Origin: UBA4582 sp047629195
Lineage (GTDB): Bacteria; Pseudomonadota; Gammaproteobacteria; Pseudomonadales; Azotimanducaceae
DNA: 64,000 nt
Direction of reading: 5' to 3'
Assembly (NCBI GenBank): GCA_047629195.1
Contig: JBLHWY010000001.1
Span: 92,959 to 156,958, forward strand
Part shown: positions 51,281 through 60,770 of the stretch, piece by piece
Numbering within the stretch: position 1 is the stretch's first letter
Layout of the letters: each line of letters begins with the position of its first letter
Notes under the pieces: model-generated
Seen by the model: only the letters and a program-made list of their open reading frames with translations
The model's database searches: none
Told to the model about the DNA's origin: nothing
Translations under genes and position numbers: made by a program

Positions 51281-52219
51281 ATGGAATCGTTGAAGAGCCC
51301 CAACATGAATCAAGAACGTAGAATTGACATTACCAAAGGACGGGTCCGTTGGGGAGAATTTCTCATTGAATCTTGCCTTGGGATCTGTGCGACGATTTCA
51401 ATCATTACGACCGCTGTCATCATCTTTATTCTCGGCAAAGAATCATTTGGTTTTTTTGATTACGTGTCCCCCGTCGATTTTTTCTTCGGGACTTCATGGG
51501 TGCCGCTGTTTGAGCCTAGTTCCTACGGTGTTTTACCGCTGCTCTGGGGCACAATGCTAATCACCATTGGCGCAGCGCTTTTTGCGATTCCAACGGGCTT
51601 AGCGAGCGCCATCTATATGAGCGAGTACGCCTCACCTAGAATGCGATCAATTGTAAAACCGGTACTAGAAGTTTTAGCAGGCATTCCAACGGTAGTTTAT
51701 GGCTATTTTGCTTTGACCTTTGTGACGCCGTTACTGCGTACATTGATGCCAGAGCTTCAAGTTTTTAATGCGCTGAGTGGTGCAATCGTTGTTGGGGTCA
51801 TGATTCTACCGACAATAGCGACATTAAGTGACAATGCACTCAGAGCAGTACCGGATACGTTACGACAAGGTGCCTATGCGTTGGGTGCGACATCTTATGA
51901 GGTCACGGCAAGAGTTGTTGTTCCTGCGGGTCTCTCTGGGGTCATGGCTTCTTTCTTGCTGGCAATTTCTCGAGCGATTGGCGAAACAATGGCGGTGACG
52001 CTAGCAGCAGGAGCAACGCCTAACTTGTCCTTTACGTTTCTTGAAAGTATTCAAACGATGACCGCATATATCGTTCAGGTGAGTATGGGCGATACGCCCG
52101 CTGGTGGTATTGCATATCAGACTTTGTTCGCCGTTGCCGGGCTACTTTTTGTTATAACGCTAATTTTAAATATTGTCTCGCAGTGGATTTTGAGCAAATT
52201 TAGAGAGGAATACGAATAA
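51281..52219 (+). CDS. pstC: Phosphate ABC transporter permease PstC
   Basis: A 312-residue inner-membrane permease with six helices. The ABC-contact (EAA) loop is AYALGATSYEVTARVVVPAGLSGVMASFLLAISRAIGETMAVTL. Starts at 51281 and 51305 (after an in-frame eight-residue lead) are both possible. It overlaps pstA by one base (TAATG), so the two subunits are translated in step. Confidence 0.95.
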   Translation: MESLKSPNMNQERRIDITKGRVRWGEFLIESCLGICATISIITTAVIIFILGKESFGFFDYVSPVDFFFGTSWVPLFEPSSYGVLPLLWGTMLITIGAALFAIPTGLASAIYMSEYASPRMRSIVKPVLEVLAGIPTVVYGYFALTFVTPLLRTLMPELQVFNALSGAIVVGVMILPTIATLSDNALRAVPDTLRQGAYALGATSYEVTARVVVPAGLSGVMASFLLAISRAIGETMAVTLAAGATPNLSFTFLESIQTMTAYIVQVSMGDTPAGGIAYQTLFAVAGLLFVITLILNIVSQWILSKFREEYE

Positions 52220-53097
52220 TGAGCTCTCCACTTCAACGAGCAAACGACAATATTCAAAAGCGACACCGCAAAGCAAAGATCTTTCGTCTGCTTTGCGCCG
52301 GCGTAACTTGGATGGGTGCAGGTCTGTTAGGGCTTCTGCTAACTCAGATAATGTTTGATGGTATTAAGTGGTTGGATTTTCAGTTTTTAACAAGTTTCCC
52401 ATCGCGATTTCCACACAAAGCTGGGGTTAAGTCAGCATTGGTAGGTACTCTTTGGCTGATTGCGATGATCGCTTTGGTGTCTATCCCTATTGGTGTCGCA
52501 ACGGCATTGTACCTGGAGGAACTGAGCGGCAAGGGCAAAATTGCAAAAGTTGTCGAAGTCAATATCGCCAATCTGGCGGGTGTTCCTTCTATTGTTTACG
52601 GCATCATCGGTCTCGCCATATTTGTGCGCGGTTTGGGTTTTGAGAGAAGCCTGCTCTCTGGCGCTTTGACAATGAGCCTACTAATTTTGCCAGTAATTAT
52701 TATTGCCAGCCGAGAAGCTATCAAAACAGTGCCTATGAGCATTAGGCAAGCAGCTTACGCATTAGGTGCAACAAAATTGCAAACAGCATGGGCACATGTT
52801 TTGCCCGCGTCCTTTCCGGGCATATTGACGGGGGTCATTCTCGCGTTATCAAGAGCGATAGGTGAAACAGCGCCGTTGATTATGATCGGCGCGCTGACTT
52901 ATGTCGCGTTTTTACCTGAGGGTCCTATGGATTCGTTCACCGCTTTGCCTATTCAAATTTTTAACTGGGTGTCGAGACCGCAACAAGAATTTCACGAACT
53001 AGCGGCCGGCGGCATTATTGTATTGTTGGTGGTGTTGTTAACAATGAATGCAACAGCAATATTTATCAGACAGAAAACGGAGAACAAACTTCAGTGA
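52219..53097 (+). CDS. pstA: Phosphate ABC transporter permease PstA
   Basis: A 292-residue permease partner of PstC with six helices; the EAA loop is AYALGATKLQTAWAHVLPASFPGILTGVILALSRAIGETAPLIMIGAL. Starts in the last base of the pstC stop codon. The stop overlaps the pstB start by one to four bases. The N-terminal cytosolic stretch of ~30 basic residues before the first helix is typical of PstA. Confidence 0.95.
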   Translation: MSSPLQRANDNIQKRHRKAKIFRLLCAGVTWMGAGLLGLLLTQIMFDGIKWLDFQFLTSFPSRFPHKAGVKSALVGTLWLIAMIALVSIPIGVATALYLEELSGKGKIAKVVEVNIANLAGVPSIVYGIIGLAIFVRGLGFERSLLSGALTMSLLILPVIIIASREAIKTVPMSIRQAAYALGATKLQTAWAHVLPASFPGILTGVILALSRAIGETAPLIMIGALTYVAFLPEGPMDSFTALPIQIFNWVSRPQQEFHELAAGGIIVLLVVLLTMNATAIFIRQKTENKLQ

Positions 53098-53960
53098 TGA
53101 CTTCCGACCGATTAGAAGATCTGGAATCGACAAACGTAGCCGATCAAAAGCAGAGTAAGGGCCTATCTGTTAATGAAGCTGTTAGCCCATCTGCCAGTGC
53201 AAATTTTTCCGACGAAGTGATACTCGGGATCGAAAACGTCACCATCAGCTACTCTGGAAGCCCAGCGGTGAAAGGTGTTTCGTTTCCGATTGCGAAGAAC
53301 AAAATCACCTCAATCATTGGTCCATCTGGTTGCGGTAAGAGCACTTTGCTACGCTCGATCAATAGGATGAATGACTTTATTGACGGGGTGACGATTGAGG
53401 GAGAATTCTTATACGCCGGGCATAATATATATAGCAAAGACATCGACCCGGTAGAAGTTCGAAGAAATATAGGGATGGTGTTTCAAAAGCCGAACCCTTT
53501 TCCAAAGACGATTTATAAAAACATCTCCTGGGGACCTCAGATAAATGGTCATACAGGATCGATGGACGAGTTGGTGGAGAAATCCCTTCGTCAGGCAGCC
53601 TTATGGGATGAGGTGCAAGATCGATTGCACGAATCAGCATTAGGCTTGTCCGGCGGCCAGCAGCAGCGCCTGTGTATCGCGCGGGCGCTCGCGATGGAGC
53701 CAGATATTTTACTCATGGATGAGCCCTGTTCCGCGCTCGATCCAATTTCGACTTCTTATATCGAAGACCTGCTATTTGATCTTAAGAGTCGTTACACGAT
53801 TGTGATCGTAACCCACAACATGCAGCAAGCAGCGCGAATATCAGATTATACGGCTTTTCTGGAAATGGGAGATCTGATCGAATTTGGTGTGACCGACCAA
53901 TTGTTTACTCGCCCTGATCAGAAAAGAACGGAAGAGTATGTGACTGGTCGCTTCGGTTAG
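53097..53960 (+). CDS. pstB: Phosphate ABC transporter ATPase PstB
   Basis: A 287-residue ATPase energising the PstSCA transporter. Walker A is GPSGCGKST (~80), the Q-loop VFQKPNPFPKTI, the signature LSGGQQQRL (~183) and Walker B ILLMDEPCSALDP. It has about 30 extra residues at the N-terminus, acidic and Ser-rich, compared with the usual ~257. The start can be ATG 53097 or GTG 53094, both overlapping the pstA stop. Confidence 0.96.
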   Translation: MTSDRLEDLESTNVADQKQSKGLSVNEAVSPSASANFSDEVILGIENVTISYSGSPAVKGVSFPIAKNKITSIIGPSGCGKSTLLRSINRMNDFIDGVTIEGEFLYAGHNIYSKDIDPVEVRRNIGMVFQKPNPFPKTIYKNISWGPQINGHTGSMDELVEKSLRQAALWDEVQDRLHESALGLSGGQQQRLCIARALAMEPDILLMDEPCSALDPISTSYIEDLLFDLKSRYTIVIVTHNMQQAARISDYTAFLEMGDLIEFGVTDQLFTRPDQKRTEEYVTGRFG

Positions 53961-53998
53961 ACACCTGCACTCTGAAACTATAAGTACGAGGTAGTATT

Positions 53999-54658
53999 AT
54001 GTCATTGCATTTACAAAGGGATCTCGACCAACTGAAAAGAGATGTGCTTCATCTCGGTGGATTGGTTGAAACTGCGCTTGGTAACGCCAGCATCGCTTTA
54101 AAGGACAGGCGAGTCGAATTAGCAGCCGCGGTCTATGCCGACGAGCTTTTGATTAACGAAAAAGAAGTTCAGATCGAAGAAAACTGCCTAAAGATTCTCG
54201 CTCTGCATCAGCCAGTCGCGATTGACCTTCGTTTTATCGTTGTTGTGCTGAAAGTAAATAATGACCTTGAACGTATTGGTGATCTCGCAGAAAACCTAAC
54301 AGCGCGGGCGGTTTATTTGGCCGAACGCGAACCGATGCCTGATCCGATGGCAAAGATTAATGCCATGTTTGTGACCATTCGATCTATGTTGAAGAATTCG
54401 CTAGATTCACTGGTCAAGCTCGATGTTGATATGGCGAGAAAAGTCATCGAACAGGATGATGATGTTGATGAAATTAATCGACAAATGTATGACGATTTTC
54501 GAGCGTTAATGTCCAAAGATTCATCGATGATTGAACAGGCGACTTCCTGGTTATCCTGTTCCAGATACCTAGAGCGAATCGCAGACCTTGCGACAAACAT
54601 TTGTGAGGATGTTGTATTCATGGTGGAAGGCGAAGTTGTACGTCACCAGAGCCAGTAA
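53999..54658 (+). CDS. phoU: Phosphate signalling protein PhoU
   Basis: A 219-residue all-helical protein of two three-helix bundles, which conveys the Pst transport state to PhoR. The duplicated metal-site motif E/DxxxDxxxDLAE-like is visible in VNNDLERIGDLAENLTARAVYL (~80) and the related SRYLERIADLATNICEDVVF (~190). It closes the phoB-phoR-pstSCAB-phoU locus, with 38 bases after pstB and its own AGG. Confidence 0.95.
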   Translation: MSLHLQRDLDQLKRDVLHLGGLVETALGNASIALKDRRVELAAAVYADELLINEKEVQIEENCLKILALHQPVAIDLRFIVVVLKVNNDLERIGDLAENLTARAVYLAEREPMPDPMAKINAMFVTIRSMLKNSLDSLVKLDVDMARKVIEQDDDVDEINRQMYDDFRALMSKDSSMIEQATSWLSCSRYLERIADLATNICEDVVFMVEGEVVRHQSQ

Positions 54659-54860
54659 AATTTTTCCAACGATCAGCAAATCAAACAATGGTAGAAGAAA
54701 AGAAGGATTTCGTGGTGTCATTTTTGCGCTTGCAGCAATAGACTACGCGTCTCGTGTTGTACTGCGGGGCGCGGTTACTTTGCAAATTTGTGACTTCAAC
54801 AGAACAACCATCTTAACCGCGTAAATTTTGCCATTTAATTATTATCTTTAAATATTAGCT

Positions 54861-56471
54861 ATGAAACTTAGAGACAGCAATGTCCAGCGATTGGGCAGTG
54901 AAGAATACGACGTGTTAATCGTCGGCGGTGGTATTAACGGGGCTGTATCCGCTGCAGCGCTTGCGGCGAAAGGTGTCAAAGTTGCACTCATTGATCGAGG
55001 TGATTTTGCCGGCAGCACCAGCTCTCAATCATCTAATCTCGCCTGGGGTGGCATAAAGTATCTAGAAACCTACGAATTCTTTTTGGTGAACAAGCTGTGT
55101 AAAAGCCGTAATCACCTGATGGATCACTATCCTTCAACGGTTAAAGAAATTCGATTTTTAACCAGCATCGCAAAAGGTTTTCGTTACCCAGTATTCTTGG
55201 TTTATCTCAGTACTTTGCTTTATTGGGTGATTGGTAGATTTAAAACTCATGCTCCCAAATACCGATCTCGACGTCGTCTTAAGAGTCTTGAACCCACGAT
55301 TGATATTTCCGATGTCCATGGCGGCTTTGAATACTCGGATTGTTACCTCTACGATAATGATGCCCGTTTCGTGTTCAACTTTATCCGTTCAGCGCTGGAC
55401 TATGATTGCATTGCTGCGAATTATGTTGAATCGATTGCCAGTGAACGTAAGGACGGCCACTGGATAACACAAGCTAAAGATGGAATCAGTGAGGAAGTCT
55501 TCCAAATTAAATCCAAGGTACTGATCAACGCGTGTGGCCCCTGGTTAGATGCTCATAATGATGAGACCCATCAGCAAACTGAATACCATCATTTGTTTTC
55601 TAAGGGGGTGCACCTAATTGTTGATAGGGTCACTGAAGAAGAAAGAGTGCTGGCATTTTTTGCTTCAGATGGTCGACTGTTTTTTGTGATTCCTATGGGG
55701 CCTAAAACTTGTATTGGCACTACAGATACACAGGTTAATAAGCCCGAGCAAGTCGTTACAGATGATGAACGGGAGTTTATTCTGGATAATGCTAACCGTA
55801 TGTTAAGCCTGCAACGACCGCTAACCAAGGGTGATATTGTCGCAGAAAGATGTGGAGTAAGACCCTTGGCTCATCAGGGTGAGGGAGGCATTGCTGACTG
55901 GGTGGGTTTGTCTCGAAAACACGTGATTGAATTGAATGAAAATGATGCGCACCTCAGCATATTTGGCGGCAAATTAACTGATTGTCTGAATGTTGGTAAT
56001 GAGGTTGCATCGATCGTGAAAAACCTCGGCATCAATGTGCCTCACATGAATAAAAAGTGGTACGGCGAACCGGCTGACTCGGTTAAGGAAGATTTTCTTC
56101 ATCAGGCAAACTTGATGGATCTTGATGGTATGACGAGTCCGTCTTCCTCTGAGATGCTTACAACGAGACTTTGGCGCCGTTACGGTGCAAATGCGTTCGA
56201 GATTCTCGAAGGAATTCGAGAAGATCAGCAGCGAGCAGAGTTGTTGATAGAAAACGCAGAATACCTTAGAGGCGAAATCGAGTTAGCGTCCCGACGTGAA
56301 ATGATTGTTAAGCTGGAAGATTTTCTACGCAGACGTTCAAAAATTTCGCTAGTGGTTCGCGATGAAGACCTTAAGAGTGCTAAAGGATTGCGAGAGGCCT
56401 GCGAGATCTTGTTTGGTGATCAAGCAGAGGCGAAGCTGCAAGAATATTTGAGTGAACTCGAAACCGGATAG
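54861..56471 (+). CDS. glpD: Aerobic glycerol-3-phosphate dehydrogenase
   Basis: A 536-residue FAD enzyme at the membrane that oxidises sn-glycerol-3-phosphate to dihydroxyacetone phosphate and passes electrons to quinone. The FAD motif is VLIVGGGINGAVSAAALAAKGVKV (~20), followed by SSQSSNLAWGGIKYLETYEF, LINACGPWLD (~235) and CIGTTDTQ. The C-terminal third (RLWRRYGANAFEILEGI) matches the GlpD C-domain. No glpF or glpK is near. It sits directly after the pho locus, so G3P from phospholipid turnover under phosphate shortage is a possible source; no Pho-box-like repeat was seen here. Confidence 0.9.
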   Translation: MKLRDSNVQRLGSEEYDVLIVGGGINGAVSAAALAAKGVKVALIDRGDFAGSTSSQSSNLAWGGIKYLETYEFFLVNKLCKSRNHLMDHYPSTVKEIRFLTSIAKGFRYPVFLVYLSTLLYWVIGRFKTHAPKYRSRRRLKSLEPTIDISDVHGGFEYSDCYLYDNDARFVFNFIRSALDYDCIAANYVESIASERKDGHWITQAKDGISEEVFQIKSKVLINACGPWLDAHNDETHQQTEYHHLFSKGVHLIVDRVTEEERVLAFFASDGRLFFVIPMGPKTCIGTTDTQVNKPEQVVTDDEREFILDNANRMLSLQRPLTKGDIVAERCGVRPLAHQGEGGIADWVGLSRKHVIELNENDAHLSIFGGKLTDCLNVGNEVASIVKNLGINVPHMNKKWYGEPADSVKEDFLHQANLMDLDGMTSPSSSEMLTTRLWRRYGANAFEILEGIREDQQRAELLIENAEYLRGEIELASRREMIVKLEDFLRRRSKISLVVRDEDLKSAKGLREACEILFGDQAEAKLQEYLSELETG

Positions 56472-56483
56472 CGTTAGCAAATA

Positions 56484-57881
56484 TTAACGAGCCAGTTTTT
56501 CAATTCTTGCGTAGTCGTTACTCGTTTGCCATAAACGTATTGAAAGTAGAAGCGCAGCAGTGCCTACGCCAATGGAAAGGCCAATCCAAAAGCCGTAGAC
56601 ACCCATCGGTTCACCGATCCAGCCAAAGCCTAATATACACTCCATTGGCAGGCCGATAACCCAGAAGCTAAATATTGCAATCCACATGGGCACCCTTGTG
56701 TCCTTAAACCCTCTAAGTGCGCCAGCAGAGGTTGACTGGATTGCATCAAAAATAAGAAAGAAGGTGACAAATAGCAGTAGCACACTTGCCTGATCTGCGA
56801 TGTTTGAGTCTTGTGTATAGAGGTTCGCGAGGTCAAATCGGAAAAAGTAAATAAATACAGATCCTAGCAGAGCAATGACGACGGTTGTGGCTATCGCTAA
56901 AGCTGCAGTGATCCGAGCATCTGTTATCTCGGCAGCACCAACCCTAAAACCGATACGAATCGTCGCTGCCATTCCAAGTGCCATCGCAGGCATAAATAAA
57001 ACACCATTGAGGTTCATTGCAATATTGTGTGCGGCGACGGTGTCTGCTCCAAAACGGCCGAGTAATAAAGTGGTGAAGGAAAATAGGCCTACTTCAGAAA
57101 ATATTGACGCCCCGATGGGTAAGCCGATAATGAGCAGTGGTTTAATCCTCGTCCAATCTGGAAGCGTTAGTCGTTTTCTCCAGCCGGTGATGTCGAATCT
57201 CCTTTGTGACACCACTAGGATGATCATCAACAACTGAAACCAGTTGATGATAGCGTTGGCGAGGCCGCAACCTACGCCGCCCATTTCCGGTAGGCCGAAT
57301 TTGCCATAAATCAGGACATAGTTGAGTGGGATTTTTAAACACAAAGCACTAATGGCGATATACATAGCCGGTCGAGTAAAGCCCATCCCGTCTGCAAGAA
57401 ATCGGAGACAGAAAAAACACATTAATGCGGGAAAGCCTAGAGATGCCATGGTTAGGTAAGGAATAGATATATTTGAGGCTACAGGATCCACGTCTAGCCA
57501 CGTGTAGACCGGGCCAATGTTGTTCAGTATTAAAACACCTATGAAGCCTCCACCGATTGCCATCCATAATCCCTGTCGGATAACTTCACCAATTTCGGCG
57601 TAATCTTTACGACCATTCAATTGTGCAACGGTGGGTGTTACAGCCTGAATGAGCCCCATAATGAGTAGCATTACGGGCCACAGCAGACTGCCTCCCAAGG
57701 CTACCCCTGCAAGATCAGCCGAATTGTATTGGCCTGCCATGATCGCATCACTGACCCCCATGCCCATTTGTGCAAGCTGAGCGCCCATTAGAGGTAGCGC
57801 AATATGAAAGAGGCGACGGATCTCAATGACGTACTTAGATTTTTTGGCGACTCGCTTCTGGTTAGCAGGTTCGGTGGTCAT
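56484..57881 (-). CDS. MATE-family multidrug/cation exporter, NorM-like
   Basis: A 465-residue inner-membrane antiporter with 12 helices. Pseudo-twofold MATE parts are IALPLMGAQLAQMGMGVSDAIMAGQYNSADLAGVALG at the start and RFGADTVAAHNIAMNLNGVLFMPAMALGMAATIRIGFRVG in the second half. It would export cationic drugs or a flavin-like metabolite. It is convergent with glpD across 12 bases. Confidence 0.92.
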   Translation of the reverse strand: MTTEPANQKRVAKKSKYVIEIRRLFHIALPLMGAQLAQMGMGVSDAIMAGQYNSADLAGVALGGSLLWPVMLLIMGLIQAVTPTVAQLNGRKDYAEIGEVIRQGLWMAIGGGFIGVLILNNIGPVYTWLDVDPVASNISIPYLTMASLGFPALMCFFCLRFLADGMGFTRPAMYIAISALCLKIPLNYVLIYGKFGLPEMGGVGCGLANAIINWFQLLMIILVVSQRRFDITGWRKRLTLPDWTRIKPLLIIGLPIGASIFSEVGLFSFTTLLLGRFGADTVAAHNIAMNLNGVLFMPAMALGMAATIRIGFRVGAAEITDARITAALAIATTVVIALLGSVFIYFFRFDLANLYTQDSNIADQASVLLLFVTFFLIFDAIQSTSAGALRGFKDTRVPMWIAIFSFWVIGLPMECILGFGWIGEPMGVYGFWIGLSIGVGTAALLLSIRLWQTSNDYARIEKLAR

Positions 57882-57891
57882 CGGTAAGCCA

Positions 57892-58005
57892 TTAGTTAGA
57901 TCGGTCTATAGATCGCAGAATTAATCGGATATCATGGAGGGCAGGGAGTGTCAGCAGGAAGTCTTCGATGTGTTGAAATGACCAACGATTGAAGGGTGCG
58001 CCCAT
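57892..58005 (-). pseudogene. N-terminal fragment of a serine hydrolase (beta-lactamase family), candidate
   Basis: A 37-codon frame on the strand of the dihydrodiol-dehydrogenase operon, 21 bases after its last gene, starts MGAPFNRWSFQHIEDFLLT and then drifts into unrelated sequence and a stop. N-R-W-S-F-x-H near the N-terminus is typical of a group of class-C-beta-lactamase-like esterases. AGAGAGAAAAG lies before the ATG. The rest of such a gene (about 350 codons) is absent, and the MATE gene begins right after. It looks like the truncated last gene of the operon. Confidence 0.45.
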
Positions 58006-58026
58006 TCTTTTCTCTCTAGCTAATGA

Positions 58027-58851
58027 TCAGAGCTTAGTAAGTAGATCGTCACCCCCTCGGGGTACAGGGCCAAGACCGCGTATGCCAAAGCCGCCATCGT
58101 GATTTAAAATCGCGCCAGTAGAAGGGATGTTATCTTCTCGGCAGGCAAAGAAAACATAGGCTCCTGCATATTCATCGGGCGTCGGTATTTTACCCACCGG
58201 CACAAACCCTCCGGCACCTCGGGTCATGGCTTCACCGGGGAAATTTGCATTCTGCATACCTAGGCTTTCGGGGCCTTTCAGTTGGGTGGCGATTGCACCC
58301 GGAGCGACGCCGTTGACTCGTATGTGTGGTGCGAGTTCAAATGCGAGTTGTTTGATTAAGCCGACAACCGCATGTTTAGTCGCAGTGTAAAGCATGCCGC
58401 CGCCACCGGGCCAAAAGCCAGCATTCGACACGGTAAATATCATTGAGCCGTTAGTAGCTGCTAGAGGTTTTAGCGCTGCTTTAGATAACATCATGTTGCC
58501 GAGTACATTGATATCAAATAATTCTCTGAAGGAGGCTTCAAGCTTCTCTGCTGGTATGTCAGCCAGAGTTATATTGTAGTCCCAGATGCCTGCGTTACCA
58601 ACAATACAGTCTAATTGGCCGAATTTCTTGATGCATGCAGCGACAATATTTTCGTTATCACCATACTGCCGAACATCGCCAGTAACGCAGACGATCTTCT
58701 TGCCATATTGTTGCTCGAGTTCTTCACAACCCGTTGCAGACCGGTCAAGCACGCCGATATTAGCGCCCTCATTGATAAATCGTTTGACGATAGCGGCACC
58801 TAATCCTGATGCACCGCCGGTGACAATAATTGTTTGGTTTTTTAGTCGCAT
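58027..58851 (-). CDS. cis-Dihydrodiol dehydrogenase (SDR), BphB/HcaB-like
   Basis: A 274-residue SDR. TGGASGLGAAIV is the cofactor motif; catalytic Ser lies in FTVSNAGFWPGGGG and YxxxK in YTATKHAV. The stretch ADIPAEKLEASFRELFDINVLG and the C-terminus GGFGIRGLG are typical of cis-2,3-dihydrodiol dehydrogenases, which oxidise the ring-dioxygenase product to a catechol. It is the last intact gene of the operon, two bases after the beta subunit gene. The catechol would go to the extradiol enzyme at 60771. Confidence 0.92.
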   Translation of the reverse strand: MRLKNQTIIVTGGASGLGAAIVKRFINEGANIGVLDRSATGCEELEQQYGKKIVCVTGDVRQYGDNENIVAACIKKFGQLDCIVGNAGIWDYNITLADIPAEKLEASFRELFDINVLGNMMLSKAALKPLAATNGSMIFTVSNAGFWPGGGGMLYTATKHAVVGLIKQLAFELAPHIRVNGVAPGAIATQLKGPESLGMQNANFPGEAMTRGAGGFVPVGKIPTPDEYAGAYVFFACREDNIPSTGAILNHDGGFGIRGLGPVPRGGDDLLTKL

Positions 58852-58853
58852 AT

Positions 58854-59387
58854 TTAAAAGAGGCTACTTAAGTTTTGTGAAAGAATAACGGTTTGATCCA
58901 AGAATATGTGTCTTTTCGAGAGTTTAAGCTCACCATTGATACGACGTAGAATATCAACTCGCCGGCCTGTCCAGCTGTCCTCTTCGCTGTTTAGCCTGGT
59001 GCGATAGAGCTGAAAATTGCAATGAACTGTCAATTCTTCTCCATCAATATCAGCAACTCTGACATTTGTGATGAGATGGCGAGTGCGAGAAGGCGGGTCT
59101 TCTGCCCACGCACGACCAACCGATAGACGCTGAACTCGCATTGTTAATACGCTCTTGTCATCATCGAAAAATGCAACACCACCAGGCTTAGTGAATTCTA
59201 AATGTGTTTCTTTTGCCTGCGTGGTTCGCCGAATCGGCATCCAATAATGAATGTCATCCGTGAGTAGATCCAGCCACTCATCTAGTCTCCGAGCATCCAA
59301 CAATTCAGCTTCGTGGTAGAGGAATTCTTCAGCATCGAATCTCATTGTAATATGATCTTGCTTCGATAAGTTTAGAATTGTGCTCAT
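58854..59387 (-). CDS. Ring-hydroxylating dioxygenase beta subunit
   Basis: A 177-residue NTF2-fold subunit that supports the alpha subunit hexamer. Family stretches are FLYHEAELLDARRLDEWLDLLTDDIHYWMPIR and DDKSVLTMRVQRLSVGRAWAEDPPSRTRHLITNVRV. It begins in the last base of the alpha stop codon (TAATG), a sign of one-to-one production. Further ATGs at codon 15 are possible starts but the first one has the coupling. Confidence 0.93.
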   Translation of the reverse strand: MSTILNLSKQDHITMRFDAEEFLYHEAELLDARRLDEWLDLLTDDIHYWMPIRRTTQAKETHLEFTKPGGVAFFDDDKSVLTMRVQRLSVGRAWAEDPPSRTRHLITNVRVADIDGEELTVHCNFQLYRTRLNSEEDSWTGRRVDILRRINGELKLSKRHIFLDQTVILSQNLSSLF

Positions 59388-60739
59388 TACACCTTTCCCT
59401 GAGGGGGCCTAGAATGATCTGCGAGTAATGCTTGCCAGGAGTCTGCTTGCATCCACTCTTGCCAAGACTGGTACATCCAGCGTTGACCATGTTCATTGAC
59501 GACGGTTTCGATCGCACTTTGTCCTGACGGGTCACTGATGACATTGTCCCGGCCCAAACCCATCGAAAGATTGACTGGCAGGGTTTTCGATTGGGTCGCT
59601 CTCGCGCCACGGGTTGAATGGCTCCAGTTCTCGCCATCATCTTGCTCTAGAAAACCCGCTGGTCCAAAAATATGATTGTGAACAAAGGTGCTCTGTCGGC
59701 GTTGTGATTCTGATAGATCGACGGGTACATAGTTAAACCACCAGAGTTCAGTTTCAAAGGGGCCCCTGGGAATACGTAGGCATAGCTGGCGTGTTGTCGT
59801 TACCCACAGGTTAGGGAAGATATTTGGGTGGCCGAAGGATCGAGATCCAATTGGTCCAAGCATTTCTCGAACCTCTGGAGCGATCCTGCGTTTTGCATTT
59901 AGGTCATACCATTGGGCTTCGCCATTTCCGGTTGCCTGTCTTTGATCAAATTCTGCTTGTTTTTCGCGTGTTAGTCCTGGCCCGCCAATCCCGTGACCAA
60001 GCTCTCCGAGGATCACCATTTGATCGTTAGGTGCCATTGATTCTTCGGTCACAAGGCCAAGTTTGAAGCCAGTGCCATGAGAGACTTTGACGTGATACCA
60101 GTCGTAAAGATTATCGGTGGCAATCTTCCAGTTACATTTGACGCGATTCTTCTGGATGCCGTCCAAAAACTGAATATCGCCATCCACCATCATCATGTCG
60201 ATACTCAGTTTGCCAACCCAACCCAGGTAGTCGAGTAACGCGGGTGCCTCTGGATCAAGCGTCGCAAAAACAAAACCTTTATAGGTTTCGACTTTGGCAG
60301 CTGTTAACCCCCACTGTTTCTTATCAAGATTATTCCTATAAAAAGCTTCTTCGTTTGGCACCGCGAGCAGAGACCCATCAAGGTCGAAGTTCCATCCATG
60401 ATAAGAGCAGAAGAAGCTTTTTGTCGTGCCTAGCTCCGCGCGACAAACCGTGTTGCCACGATGGGGGCAGCTATTGAGTAATACATTAACCTTCCCAACT
60501 CGATCGCGAACCGCAATGACTTCATCCTCACCGATGAAGTTGGTGAAGAAATTGCCAGCATCAGGAACCTGTGACTCATGGCATATAAAATTCCATGCAC
60601 GGCCGAATATCCGCGTTAGTTCCTGCTGGTAAATTTTCTCGTCTGAGAAAATTCGCCTATCCAATGTGCCGTTTTTCTTGTCGTAACAGGCTCCAATGTC
60701 GATAGTGGAATTATCACTGGCAATAATGGATTCTGACAT
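59387..60739 (-). CDS. Ring-hydroxylating dioxygenase alpha subunit (Rieske)
   Basis: A 450-residue large subunit. It adds both atoms of O2 to an aromatic ring to form a cis-dihydrodiol. The [2Fe-2S] ligands are Cys91/His93 (SCPHRG) and Cys111/His114 (FFCSYHGW). The mononuclear iron ligands are His216 and His221, with the bridging Asp213 (DNLYDWYHVKVSH); a late acid lies in QDDGENWSHSTRG. It resembles biphenyl/cumene/phenylpropionate-type enzymes. Electrons must come from a ferredoxin and reductase, none of which is in this window. The gene is 31 bases after the extradiol dioxygenase gene on the same strand. Confidence 0.95.
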   Translation of the reverse strand: MSESIIASDNSTIDIGACYDKKNGTLDRRIFSDEKIYQQELTRIFGRAWNFICHESQVPDAGNFFTNFIGEDEVIAVRDRVGKVNVLLNSCPHRGNTVCRAELGTTKSFFCSYHGWNFDLDGSLLAVPNEEAFYRNNLDKKQWGLTAAKVETYKGFVFATLDPEAPALLDYLGWVGKLSIDMMMVDGDIQFLDGIQKNRVKCNWKIATDNLYDWYHVKVSHGTGFKLGLVTEESMAPNDQMVILGELGHGIGGPGLTREKQAEFDQRQATGNGEAQWYDLNAKRRIAPEVREMLGPIGSRSFGHPNIFPNLWVTTTRQLCLRIPRGPFETELWWFNYVPVDLSESQRRQSTFVHNHIFGPAGFLEQDDGENWSHSTRGARATQSKTLPVNLSMGLGRDNVISDPSGQSAIETVVNEHGQRWMYQSWQEWMQADSWQALLADHSRPPQGKV

Positions 60740-60770
60740 CGTTTGCTCCGGTAATGTTTAAGAAAAGGTT

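Noticed and set aside
54588..54824. A 78-codon plus-strand frame between phoU and glpD
   Set aside because: It begins inside phoU in another frame and has no domain or start signal; the gap is better read as non-coding.
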